A stretch of 64,000 nt of DNA, taken from the NCBI RefSeq assembly GCF_037126465.1, contig NW_026999346.1, positions 1,616,565-1,680,564 of the forward strand, written 5' to 3'. Positions 20,067 through 30,398 of this stretch are shown here, one piece after another. The translations under genes and the position numbers were made by a program. The notes beneath the pieces are model-generated. The model was not told where the DNA came from. It did no database searches and worked only from the letters and a program-made list of their open reading frames with translations. Each line of letters opens with the position of its first letter. Position 1 is the stretch's first letter. The DNA is from Ornithodoros turicata. Its lineage: Eukaryota; Arthropoda; Arachnida; Ixodida; Argasidae.

Positions 20067-22733
20067 TGAGATCATGCCGAGTATTTCCAGCAGGGTGGAT
20101 GTAGAGGATCGTAGGAATACCCTATCCGCGGCTTCGCTGCCAGAGGAGATAGTCAACAGGATCCTTGGAGGCCCGTTACAGTCGCAAGACATCGACTCCA
20201 TCTACGAGGTGTGTGGCATAGTCCGGGCGTGCCTACGTGGAAAGAAGAATACCAGTAGCAGGAGGGGTTCTGAGCCCAAGACCGCACGTGGCCGGCGCCA
20301 TAGAGGATTTAAGGAACAACAGAGGCTATACGCGAAAGGACCCAAGGTACGTTGTCATGACTTAATGGCGGAAACCAGCGACAGCATAGTTACGCTTCCA
20401 ATGCTCCACGAAGAGTATGACCCAATTTTCTCATCTCCTTCTCCCAGAGAAGTCCAGGTTCTTAGGTTCATCATCCAATGCTAGTTCAAGTGAGAGTCAT
20501 AGAGGTGGAGGAGGTTGAGAGCTGTCTGATGTCAATGAGGCAGCGGGCCGCCCCATGCCCTGACGGAATAACCGTGGAATGTTTGAAGAAGATCCCTTGG
20601 GAGGTGTTAGCAGACGTCCTCAGCAACTTCCTGCGGAATGGCTGCGTGCCACCTAACTTAAAAGAGTCAAGGACAGTCTTCGTACCAAAGCGGTCGAAGC
20701 CTAATGGACCCAGCGACTATCGGCCCATAACCGTGTCCCAGCTGCTCCTCAGAGTGTACACCAAGGTTCTGCTACATAGATTTGCCCCGGCGACGAAATT
20801 CCATGACCTCCAAAGTGGGTTCATAGAGGGCAGAAGCACGTCCAGCAATCTGCTTCTACTGCAAGGTTTAATGATGATAATGATGATGATGATTAGTATT
20901 TTAATGGCGCAGCAGCAACAGAGGCTATAAGCGAGGTTTAATGAGATATGCCAAACAACATCACGGGCCTTTCTTTGCTGCAAGCCTGGATTTAAGAAAG
21001 GCATTTGACATGCTAAGCCATCATGCCATATTCAATGCACTGAAAGGCAGGCAGCTGACCCAAGAGTACGTTGAAATACTTGAAGAGATGTACGGCGGTT
21101 GTGCCAAGTCTTACTGGGTGGTTGGTCGTACCGATGGTGTCAAGATTCCGGTTCGACGAGGAGTGAAGCAGGTAGACCCCCTGTCTCCCTTCATGTTTAA
21201 TTGTGTCCTGAACCCCTTGTTGCACCAACTCAATACATCGTGTTTGGGCTTCCAAGTCAAGCAAGGATCAGCGTCCGTTATGGCTTTCGCCGACGACATC
21301 ATCCGGTTTTCTGATAACATAGCGGCGCTGCAGGAGCTGATTCGCATGACGGAGACATACATAAGCCAAGTCCAACTCCAGATCAATCCCCTGAAGACCC
21401 AGTACTTTGGCTGGACATGGTCTATCTATCTGGACATGGCTACGATATCCAGCCGTTGTTCGTCTGCGGGAGTGAAGTCATGGCCAAGCGTAGGGACGCT
21501 ACGCGGACCCTAATGTGGGACGAGATATCTGGGTCTGAACATATTTGTACATAAGGCCCCCACGCTGGACGACTCGAAGACCGCTGACCTTATGGAAGTT
21601 ATAGGCAAGGCTGCCCTAAAGCCTTTTCAGAAGTTGCATTGCTTTAAAGAACTTGTGGTCCAACGAAGATTGTATACACTGGCCAACTCCATCAATATTT
21701 TGGGCCAGGTTGAGAAACTGGACGCCATGCATATTTTAAGACGGCTAAAAGATTTCTACATCTGCCTGGAAGTTTCCCCACGGCACATGTTTGGATGCCG
21801 AACAGAAAAGGAGGTCTGGGGGTGCTGCAGCTAGCCGTTACTGCGGTTGCCATCCAAATCAAGGCCCTCGCCAGACTGAAAAGACTGGGAAATCGTTTCA
21901 TTGACGAGTTGGGCAATGAGCTGCTGGCGGCCCACCTCGAGTCGCTTTGCCGACGTGTGTGCATACCAACCGGAATTACTGATGCCCGCGAGCTAGAAAG
22001 AATACTGCGGGAAGCGCACGATCGTTGGATATCCGACACGAAGAGACGGTACACCAACAAGTCCATTTTCGCACACGAGGGAGACCCGATGGCGAACCAA
22101 TGGCTGCAAACCTCGTCTAAACACATGAAGGAGGGTGATAAAATCCTTGCGCTCGGTCTACGGACAGGCGTTTACCCATGCCGAGCCCTCTTCAACAAGC
22201 ATGCCCTGTACCCAGCTACGAGACTTTGCCATCACTGCCGGGAAGCCGAGGAGACACCCGCTCATATGCTGCAACATTGTGAACGTGTCTATGGGCCACG
22301 CATTGAGCGCCACAATTTCGTTTGCCAGCAGATGGCTCGTCTAATTCAGAAGTACAATCCTTCCGCGACGGTACGCAGGAGCAAGTTTTTTCAGTAGCAG
22401 GAGGTAGGCTCAAGCCTGACTTAGTCGTGGAGGATGGAGAGAAAGTCTTTGTGGCGGATGTGGCCATCTGCTAGGATAGCAGTCTGTCAACGCTGGAGCA
22501 GAAAGCAAGGGATAAAGTTAACAAGTACGAACCTCTGCGCTGTCTGTTTCCTGGCAAAGAAGTTCACGTTGATGGGGTACTGTTTGGGGCCCGGGGCCTG
22601 ACATGTCGGTCAACGAGATGAGTCTGTGGGACATTTGGGCTCACCAGGAGCGGTACATCCTGGCCTGCATCACGAGTTATTGTAGGCAGCGATATCTGTC
22701 TATCAAGATTTGTGCGAAAAGTTTGAAGTGTTG
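20067..22733 (+). pseudogene. R2 copy 5, linker-RT-endonuclease, broken
   Basis: Coding resumes with MPSISSRVDVEDRR and the linker FKEQQRLYAKGPKV. RT follows: AAPCPDGITVECLKK, RTVFVPKRSK, DYRPITVSQLLL; then, after a 58-bp insertion, SLDLRKAFDMLSHH, RRGVKQVDPLSP (valine for the usual glycine), and an intact AFADD. A frame change near 21480 breaks the thumb. Frame 21795-22397 has RLKRLGNRFIDELG, the knuckle (CHHC...HMLQHC) and RIERHNF. After another shift come KPDLVVEDGEKVFVADVAI, FGARGLTC and a final SRFVRKV. Two further stops lie in the last 250 bp. Confidence 0.85.
20875..20932 (-). mobile_element. 58-bp I-element tail insertion
   Basis: TGATAATGATGATGATGATT, then TTTTAATGGCGCAGCAGCAA and GGCTATAAGCG, is the extreme 3' end of the I-type elements found elsewhere here, on the - strand. 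It is flanked by an 11-bp duplication, AGGTTTAATGA, at 20864-20874 and 20933-20943. It is a drastically 5'-truncated retrotransposition event. Confidence 0.88.
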
Positions 22734-22947
22734 GCTTCGTTTGTTCTAGTTTACCTTTCGTTACCTCCGCTTGGGCCTGTTTTAGGTAGTGGGCAGTTCG
22801 GTTAGTTTACGGTTTTTATTAGTTATCTTCACGAGGGCCCGAAGAACGGTGCTTGGTGTCAGCACAGCACGGCCCTGACGGGTTCGTGTGGCACACGTCG
22901 CCGGGCTTGGCCTGGTTTTTAACCCTGTACAGGGACAGCTTTAGTTT

Positions 22948-23304
22948 TAGCCAAATAAACGCCATTCTACTCATTCGATGCTCTTCTCCAACATTAGGAT
23001 CGTGCATCTGAGGCACAAACTCACAAAATATGGGGTAACGGCAGGGGAATATACTGTGCTCTTTCGGTAGCCAAATAACCGCCATTCTACTCATTCGACG
23101 CTTTTCTCCCACATTAGGATCGTGCATCTGACGCACAAACTCACAAAATATGGTGTAACGGCAGGGGAAAATAGTGTGCTCTTTCGGTAGCCAAATAAAC
23201 GCCATTCCACTCATTCGACGCTTTTGTCCCACATTAGGATCGTGCATCGAGGCAGAAACTCACAAAGTATGGGGTAACGGCAGGGGAAAATACTGTGCTC
23301 TTTC
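22948..23304 (+). repeat. 120-bp satellite array E (three units)
   Basis: Units start at 22948, 23068 and 23188. The last ends CTCTTTC, where R2 copy 6 begins without the usual GG. Confidence 0.95.
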
Positions 23305-23389
23305 TTGTCAGAAGCAGCACACAAGCGGTCCGAGCCTCCACGACGCGCCCCTGGGCAACGGCCGTAGCAGCCGGCTAATCGGACCGCGC
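23305..23389 (+). ncRNA. HDV-like ribozyme remnant, R2 copy 6
   Basis: P2 is GCGGTCCG with CGGACCGC, and J4/2 is GGCTAAT after a short P4 (GGC/GCC). The P3 loop TCCACGA is present, but P3 itself is weakened (GCC with CGC). The 5' strand of P1 and the long J1/2 hairpin are missing, because the copy begins at TTGTCAGAAGCAG. The ribozyme is thus 5'-truncated and cannot fold completely. Confidence 0.7.
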
Positions 23390-23507
23390 ACACCATAGGT
23401 GTGTAAAAGCGAAAAAGAAGAGTTTTAGCAGTTCTTTTAGGGGCCCTGCTCACCCCGCAGGGTGGCCCACGTTTTTACTTATCCCCTGCACGAGATCCCA
23501 CTGCATT

Positions 23508-23606
23508 ATGGAAAGGTGGGAGGTGGAGTACCGACCAGCGGAGTTGATCTGTCACATTTGCCTGATACGGCTAACATCACGTCTGAAGTTTGAGCTTCAT
23601 TACAAA
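23508..23606 (+). pseudogene. R2 copy 6, first zinc finger
   Basis: MERWEVEYRPAELICHICLI opens at the ATG 23508. The CCHH finger (CHIC...) is cut after ELHYK by I-element A. Its second half continues at 30399 with EHLVQVAWRC, so removing the insertion and one copy of the duplication restores the frame across the junction. Confidence 0.85.
23593..23606 (+). repeat. Target-site duplication of I-element A (left copy)
   Basis: AGCTTCATTACAAA lies here and at 30385-30398. This 14-bp duplication marks the outer nested insertion within the R2 finger. Confidence 0.9.
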
Positions 23607-23902
23607 TGATGATGATGAAGATTTGGGTTTTTTTGGCGCAAAAGCTACTAGGGCTATAATGCGCCAAACAACAAGGTAATGTGATGAAACTAGTTAAAAA
23701 CTTGAGATGCTCATGTTAAAACAACTTGGCTAGTGGTGGCTTAAAAAAACATGAAAGGGTTAAGAAAAGAGCTCACTGTAAATTCACAGCATGTTAAGAT
23801 ATCCAATGTTCTTTAAAAAATTGTGTACTCCAGTAAAAGGAACAATAGCCTCATCACCCAGCAAAAGAGCTGGATGAAGAGGTAAAGAGTAACGATAAAA
23901 TT
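23607..23902 (-). mobile_element. I-element A, 3' part
   Basis: This is the 3' end of an I-clade element on the - strand, with the (ATC)n-type tail at left (ATGATGATGATGAAG on the + strand). The text then matches the other I-element ends, including ATAATGCGCCAAAC and CCCAGCAAAAGAGCTGGATG. The rest of A lies at 30275-30384, because I-element B inserted inside it. Confidence 0.85.
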
Positions 23903-24059
23903 GATGATGATGATGATTGTTCGGAGTTTAATGGCGCAAGGGCAGCTTAGGCCATAATGCGCCAAGACACATGTTGAGCATGTACTTAGACTAAAATTAT
24001 AATGATTATATTAAAACCAGACAGAAATCAAAAAGGCACAGTGAAAGAAATGGGATGGA

Positions 24060-27000
24060 TTACAGATTATGCAGTTGACCGATGTCCTTTAAAAACTTAA
24101 AAACACGTACGATGGGTAAGAGAGGTTCATCCCCCAGCAAAAGACAGGGATGAATTGGCAAATGAAAGCGGTAAAATTCAGAAAAATAACGATGACGCTC
24201 TACCTCGTAAAGTGGGCATGTAATGAGTAGGTGGAGCGCAGTCAGCTGTACCCCACAATGCATGCATTCTGGTGGCTCTTCGCCACGCAACAAAAAAACG
24301 TGTGTCAGATGTGTATGACCAAGCCTTAAACGGCTTAAACTGATCCCCTGTAGGCGGTTTTCGACATTACAATATGAGTATCCGATTGACTGCTTAATGA
24401 GCCTAAGCTTATTGTGATGCTGGGTGTCCCAGTGTTGTTGCCATGTGCTGTTTATTTTCGTCCTCAAGACCCTGCGAAGGTCCTGAAGAGTGACATCAAA
24501 TGAGCTAATGTAAGAAGAAAGTGCGGCTGTCGCAGCTGCATCTGCATGTTCATTCCCGGGTATCCCAACATGGCTGGGTACCCAACAGAAGGACAAACGA
24601 AGACCTTTGCGCAAGGCTTTGTTCACTAAGTATTGTGCAGTCAAGACCAGGTGGTTCTTTTGTTTGTGTAAGCTACAGATAGCTTGGAGGGAGCTGAGGG
24701 AGTCACTGTAGATAACTGAAGATTGAATCTGCTGTTCTAGAATATAGTTAACCGCCAAGATAATTGCATAGACCTCAGCACTAAAAATTGACACAAGGTT
24801 CATGAAACGACAGGATTTTCTACAAGACCCTGTTACCATTGCACAGGAAACAGCAGTAACTGTTTTCGAGCCATCTGTATAAAAAGCTGTATGCTCTCCA
24901 AAAGTACCAACAAGATACATCAAGTCCTGTTGGAGAACACACGGAGGAGTATCCTGCTTCCTATATTTCATCAGAGAGTAGTCAGACTGTGGAGGTGGTT
25001 GCCATGGCGGAACTCTTTCATCCACTTCGAGAACTGGAGTGTGATACTCAGGAAACCCACAAGCCTCAATGACCTGTAACAGACGCACGCTAAAAGGAGG
25101 GACAACACTGGGCTTGCTAAGAAAAAGCTGTTTGAATCGTGTTTCCTTCACACAAGGCAGAGCTGGATGGTTCGGGTAACCCTTTACTCTGAGTGCATAC
25201 GATATTGAAAGGTACATCCTCCGTCTCTCCAAGGACCACTCATTCCCTTCAACATAAAGGCTTTCAACTGGTGTCGTGCGGAAAGCGCCAATTATCAAAC
25301 GCAGCGCTTGATGATGCAACGGATCAAGAATTTTTATTGCAGATTGGCGGGCAGATCCATAGACAATTGAAGCGTAATCCAGTCTAGAGCGTACTGTGGA
25401 AACATAAATATTGTGTAATGTGTCTCGATCTGCTCCCCAGGATCTGTGAGATAGTATCTTTTGGAGGTTCAGAGACTTCATGCATTTGGTCTTGAGATTT
25501 TTAATATGTGGTAGGAAGGTAAGCTTACTGTCAAAGGTAACCCCAAGAAATTTGTGTTCGGATTTTACCTGGATATCGCGACCACCCAGATTTAAAGACG
25601 GTGGTGGGAACATTCCTCTCACCCTCGAAACCAGGACTGACACAGTTTTTTCAGCCGAGAATTTGAACCCGTTTTCAGATGACCACTTGTTGAGCCTATT
25701 TATTGCTAGCTGCACTTGTCTTTCGCATATTGTCAAGTTTGCAGAACAACAAGATATTTGTATGTCATCTACATAGAGAGAATACGATATCGAAGGTGGG
25801 ATGGCGTATGCCACTGAGTTGATTTTGACTAAAAATAAAGTAACACTGAGAACAGATCCCTGCGGGACTCCGTTCTCCTGACAGAAAGGACGAGACAACA
25901 CAGTGCCCAGCCGGACCATGAATTTTGTGTTTTGAAGAAAATCGGCAATGCATCTAAGTAGGCGTCCCCTTATGCTGAAAGAATAGATGTCCTGAAGAAT
26001 ACCATACCTCCATGCAGTGTCATATGCCTTTTCTAAATCAAAAAAGACGGATAAACAGTGCTGCCTTCTAACAAACGCTCCACGAATGGTCGTTTCTAAA
26101 CGAATGATATGATCCATTGCGAAAGCTATTGGACACGCCCCACGGTTTTTCTTGTTCTTTGTTTCCTAGTGGTGACAAATAATAAACATTGTGGAACGCC
26201 CCACCCTGAAACCACATTGCAGTGTTGATAGACATTTGTTTTCCTCAAGAAAATGGACAAGGCGACCATTGACTATTCGTTCAAAGGTCTTGCCTATACA
26301 GCTCGTTAGAGGGATAGGTCTGTAACTGCTCGGACAAGATGGTTCCTTGCCAGGTTTTAGAAGTGGTATAACCCTAGCGATTTTCCAAGACGATGGTAAT
26401 GTCCCTTCTACCCACACCTGATTAAAAAAGTGCAAAAAAATTGCCTTATACTCGTCCGACAGATGGTGAAGCATAGGGTACATGACATTATCTGGGCCAG
26501 GTGCAGTCGCCTTTGCAGAGGATAAAGCTCGCAGAAGCTCCACCATGCTGAATGGCTGATTATAAGAATGGTCATCACCACCATTCATTCTAATTTTCTG
26601 TTTCTCGGCAATGGTTTTGTGTTTAAGGAAGTCTGCACTATAATGCGAAGAACCCGAAACGCACTCAAAGTGTTGACCAAGCACATTTGCTTGTTCTTCT
26701 AAGCTTTCACATGAACGGCCATTGATTTGCAGCAATGGAATGGAAAAATTGGCGTATTCACCTTTAATTTTTCTGAGCCTGTCCCAAACCACCTTGGACG
26801 GGGTATCGCGGGATAAAGATGATACAAAGTTTTGCCAAGAGGACCGCTTGGCTTGGTTTCGTTGTCCATCTGGCTTTTGCTCTTGCTCTTTTGAAGAGTA
26901 GAATATTTTGGGTAGTGGTGTACCTCTGAAATCTATTCCATGCGCGGTTTTCGAGTCTCCTCACACTCACTCGTCCACCACGGCTTTGGTCGTTGTGGTA

Positions 27001-27840
27001 GATGGTGAGACGTTTGTGGTATAGATTGAGTAGCGGCTTGTTGGATGATGTTCGTGATTAAGTTACTGGCTTCCTCAATCCTTATCTCATCAAAAGGAAT
27101 TAAGGATAGGTCACAATTTTCTGAAAACTTTCCCCAATCAGCATGTGGAAGTTTCCATCTGGGAGGTCGACTGGATAAAGAATTTACAGTACGCAAAAAT
27201 TTCACAACCACAGGGAAATGGTCACTCCCGTAAGGGTTATCCTCTACAGTCCATGTCAGATCTTGGAGGAGGGATGGACTGCAGAAGCTAAGATCCAAAG
27301 AGGAAAAGTATTGTGTTGCAGAGTGTACATAGGTATGTAAACCTGTGTTCAGTAGACAAAGCGCTGATGAGAATAGAATCCTTTCTAACATCTTTCCTCT
27401 GGGATCAACTCTGGCACCACCCCAAAGGGGGTTATGAGCATTAAAATCACCAGCAAGAATAAAAGGAGACGGAAGCTGGCCACACAAGTTTTCAATGTGT
27501 GTTTGCGTAATTGCTGTTGCAGGTGGGAGATAAATCGAACATATTGTTAAAATGCTATCGAGGCAAATTTGTACTGCAACAGCTTCCACATCTGTCACCA
27601 AAGGGACCTCTTTTGCTGGAACAGCCCCGCAGGTAATGATGGCTACTCCACCGGATGCGCGGGTTGTGTCAGTTCGATCTTTCCGGAAAATGTTATGCCT
27701 GCGAAATTGATTTTGTGTATGTGCATGTAGGTATGTTTCTTAGACACAAAAGCATGTTGCATTGTACTTTTCAAAAAGATCATGAATATCGTCCAAGTTG
27801 GAAAGCAACCCACGACAATTCCATTGGAGGATTGTGTGGC
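24060..27840 (-). pseudogene. I-element B endonuclease-RT-RNase H polyprotein
   Basis: The endonuclease opens near 27835 (ILQWNCRGLLSN) and includes LAGDFNAHNPLWGG, SSLDLSFCSP and YGSDHFPVVV. RT motifs are APGPDNVMYP, YRPIPLTSCIGK, a 685-residue open frame with FFDLEKAYDTAWR, ENGVPQGSVLS, and an intact YSLYVDDIQIS. The RNase H has FYTDGSK, AEVYAII, YSDSLSS and WVPSHVGIPGNEHADAAA, so all four acidic positions are present. A cysteine-rich end follows (CMHC...HLLITC). Lesions are a stop in the early endonuclease, frame changes near 26940 and 26770, and a 60-bp insertion at about 26117-26180. The RT-RNase H block is intact. Confidence 0.88.
26112..26183 (-). repeat. Small insertion with CATTG repeats inside RT of I-element B
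   Basis: Compared with the equivalent place in I-element C, where GATCCATTGTGGAGC is continuous, element B has about 63 extra bases between two CATTG copies. The insertion separates the two RT frames. Its source is unknown. Confidence 0.5.
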
Positions 27841-27843
27841 CCA

Positions 27844-30012
27844 TCAGAAGTACAGAACTGAGAAAAAGTGCATACAACATTTTGTTATGTCGACCAGAAA
27901 GAAGGATTTCAATTTCCTATGGCTCCTAGGTCTTACTCCTCTGGGGAGGAGTAATCCTCGGCTTCCGGGGTTTTCTTCTGGTCTCCGCCAAATCCTTCTC
28001 CGATAACCAGTCCTCGAGAGGTTTCCTCTTGCGGGTGTCAGAAATGGTGAGCTCGTGCTCCCCAAGGAGAGCTCCGCGCTCGAATCATCATCACACTCAA
28101 TAGAGCCCGCCTCCATGGAGGGTGATGACAAGGGTAGGACCGCTTTCGCAGTCACTACCGTAGTTTCATCTTGGGGCTTCGTTTTTACCCCATCTTCACT
28201 TGCTGATAATTGGTTACTATATGGAACATCTGTTTGCGTGTGTACAGTTACCATCTTTGGTTTCTGTTGAAGCACTGCCGAGAAGGATCTCTGTGTGATG
28301 AAAGGAGATACTCTTTTTCTTGCTTCGGGGTAACTGATGTTTTCAGTAACCTTGATGCGTAAAATCTCCTTTTCTAATTTCCGTTTAGGGCAGGATCTCG
28401 AGTAAGAGGGGTGATCATTAGTGCAGTTCACACAACAATCAGGCCCTCTACACTCTTTCGTATCATGGTCCTGCTGGCCACAACGAGCACAGCACGACGA
28501 CCCACGGCAGGCATCAGCAGCGTGCCCAAAACGGTTGCATTTAAGGCAACGAAGAGGGTTTGGGATATACGGACGGACCTCTGCAGACAAATATCCAACT
28601 TTCAATTGATCAGGCAGTGAAGGACGGTCGAAAGTAAGGACAACATTTCTGGCAGGGGTGGGCAGTAATACTCATATTTTGTATTATAATACTAATACAT
28701 AATACTTCCTAGAAATAGGTATTATAATACTAATACGTGATACTTTATTTCTGAGCTATTATAATACATAATACTAATACTTCTGTGTATTACACGAGTA
28801 ATACTAGCAATACATTGATACGTAACTTGGGAGAAAGAACGGAAAGGAAAATCAGAAATATATATAATTTGCGCATTACTTATCGATACAGTCATTCTCC
28901 AATGACGTTTTATTTCAGATGCTTACATGTTTAGCATGTTCTCAAAGGGGTAGTCCTCTATAGGGCATGGCTTTTCCGAATATGATGAGATAGCGCTGAT
29001 CAATTCGATCACAGTGAACAGCTTGCTCTCAGTGTGACAGTGTCTTGATTTCATCCAGTCTCGACGATAAAATGTGGGCCGTTCAAAACTGTGTAACTGT
29101 CCATAGTGCAACCCTGTACAGGGGTGCCTGGACTGGACGCACTCTGTCATACGACGAAGGGCTTGCAATACGATGACTCATCTTTACGGACGCTGAAATG
29201 GAAGGAATGCGAGGAAGCCTCCAGTAACCTCGGGTTCCGAGGTCGCACCATTTGGGATAATTTGGGGCAGAGGAATAATAGGGGTCCAAATGTTTGTGGG
29301 ACAGGAAAAATTACAGATAAAGTGCACCGGTGACATGTAGCAGGTCGGACCTACGACCTCTGGGAAGGTATTACACCTTCAAAAGTATTATAATACATGT
29401 AATACTTCAATTCTGTGTATTATAGTACAGACACAAATACATTTCAAAAATGAGTATTATAATACATAATACAAATACTCAAAAGTAATACAGTCATAGT
29501 ATTATAATACAAAGTATTACTATTCCTGCCCACCCCTGATTTCTGGTGGTAATATATTCATTGTTTTTCCTTATGTTAAGCTTTCGAACATCGATTACTG
29601 CCTGCTACTTTAGGTTTTCAAGGATCTCCTCTACTGGGACATCGATCAGCTCAGCAACAGCTACCACACCACGACACGTATTCAAGGTCTTATGCAAGGA
29701 AGCACATATGGGGGTACCAAGCATTTCTGGGTCGTTCAGTATCTTTTTGCAGTCTGTCTCTGATGTGCCTTTGATGAGAAGGTCACCAGATCGCAGTTTC
29801 TTGATTTCGGTGATGTGGTTGGAGAGGGAAGACACCGCCTTCTCAATAAAGAAGGGTGACATTTTCCCAAGTGGTGTACTTTTTTCTTCTTCCGGAGAAG
29901 TAGCCGACAAGACTATGTATTTCGACAGAAAAAAATGTGTATTAGATTTCGAGACTTCGGTCCGGGGGCGTTTGCCGCCCCCGATCGGAGGGGAAGAGAA
30001 GTGTTTAACCAT
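27844..30012 (-). pseudogene. I-element B ORF1 (gag-like), split by a MITE
   Basis: The N-terminal piece is 30012-29605 (MVKHFSSPPIGGGKRPRTEV, then SPFFIEKAVSSLSNHITEIK, a typical gag-like fold region). The MITE 28653-29538 interrupts it. The C-terminal piece, 28605-27844, carries three zinc knuckles: CLKCNRFGHAADAC, CARCGQQDHDTKEC and CVNCTNDHPSYSRSC. The product would bind element RNA in a ribonucleoprotein. A basic, serine-rich tail follows. It is inactivated by the MITE. Confidence 0.85.
28653..29538. mobile_element. hAT-type MITE with ATAATAC-rich arms
   Basis: Terminal inverted repeats are CAGGGGTGGGCAG...(left) and CTGCCCACCCCTG (right). They are flanked by a perfect 8-bp duplication, ATTTCTGG, at 28645-28652 and 29539-29546. 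CAGGGGTGGGCA ends with 8-bp duplications are a hallmark of the hAT superfamily. Both arms (about 150 bp each) are filled with GTATTATAATAC-like palindromic words. No transposase frame is present in the 886 bp. Confidence 0.92.
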
Positions 30013-30262
30013 TCAGGTTTGATTGCTAGGCATTCCACAAGGTCACCCACACTTCATGCCTATACATGTGGGAAGGTCCCGGAGTTTTCAGAAAAACCCG
30101 TCGGCCAGGGCCTGACCAAGACCCTGACCGCCACCGTTCAAGGTTTCTACCCTTCACCTTAAATCCCCTCGGCCCGGTACGGTTAACACCTTGGGGCTGG
30201 GGGCTGGGGTCCGTGGTGGCGCCACTCACCAAACATCAGCGTACGCTGATGCCCCTGCGGGG
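30013..30262 (-). promoter_or_regulatory. 5' leader of I-element B
   Basis: A GC-rich, non-coding stretch lies upstream of ORF1 on the - strand. It starts beside the duplication with CCGCAGGGGCATCAGCGTAC, which can form a short hairpin (ACATCAGCGTACGCTGATG). Non-LTR elements of this clade carry an internal promoter in the leader; that this stretch is the promoter is inferred from position only. Confidence 0.45.
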
Positions 30263-30274
30263 AACGATGAAATT

Positions 30275-30384
30275 CAGTGAAATGATGCTGACGATAACTT
30301 CCATGTAATGGGCATGTAATTAGAATGTGCTGGACAGAAAGGGGCTCTCTACAGCTCACGCACTCAGGTGGGTCCTCTCCACGT
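30275..30384 (-). mobile_element. I-element A, 5'-truncated remainder
   Basis: This - strand segment encodes the cysteine-rich end of an RNase H region (LRGEDPPECVSCREPLSVQH, then ILITCPLHG). It continues the 23607-23902 part across I-element B. A is therefore only about 400 bp long and severely 5'-truncated. Confidence 0.82.
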
Positions 30385-30398
30385 AGCTTCATTACAAA

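Larger units (their letters stand above)
14149..22947 (+). mobile_element. R2-clade copy 5, split by nested insertions
   Basis: R2 copy with a ribozyme at its 5' end and an exact 3' junction (TTTAGTTT then TAGCCAAATAAACG at 22948). It is interrupted by 15327-20066 (a CR1 and a CTCATT-rich element) and by a 58-bp I-element tail at 20875-20932. Without these it would be about 4.0 kb, close to full length. The 3' UTR shares GGGTTCGTGTGGCA with copy 1. Confidence 0.9.
23903..30262 (-). mobile_element. I-element B, near full length
   Basis: An I-clade non-LTR retrotransposon on the - strand. At left it has a GATGATGATGATGATT tail. Leftward-read coding comprises ORF1 (gag-like) and an endonuclease-RT-RNase H polyprotein, and at right a GC-rich 5' leader to 30262. 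It is flanked by a 12-bp duplication: AACGATAAAATT at 23891-23902 and AACGATGAAATT at 30263-30274. Without the nested hAT-type MITE it is about 5.5 kb. RNase H in the C-terminal part fits the I clade. Confidence 0.88.
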
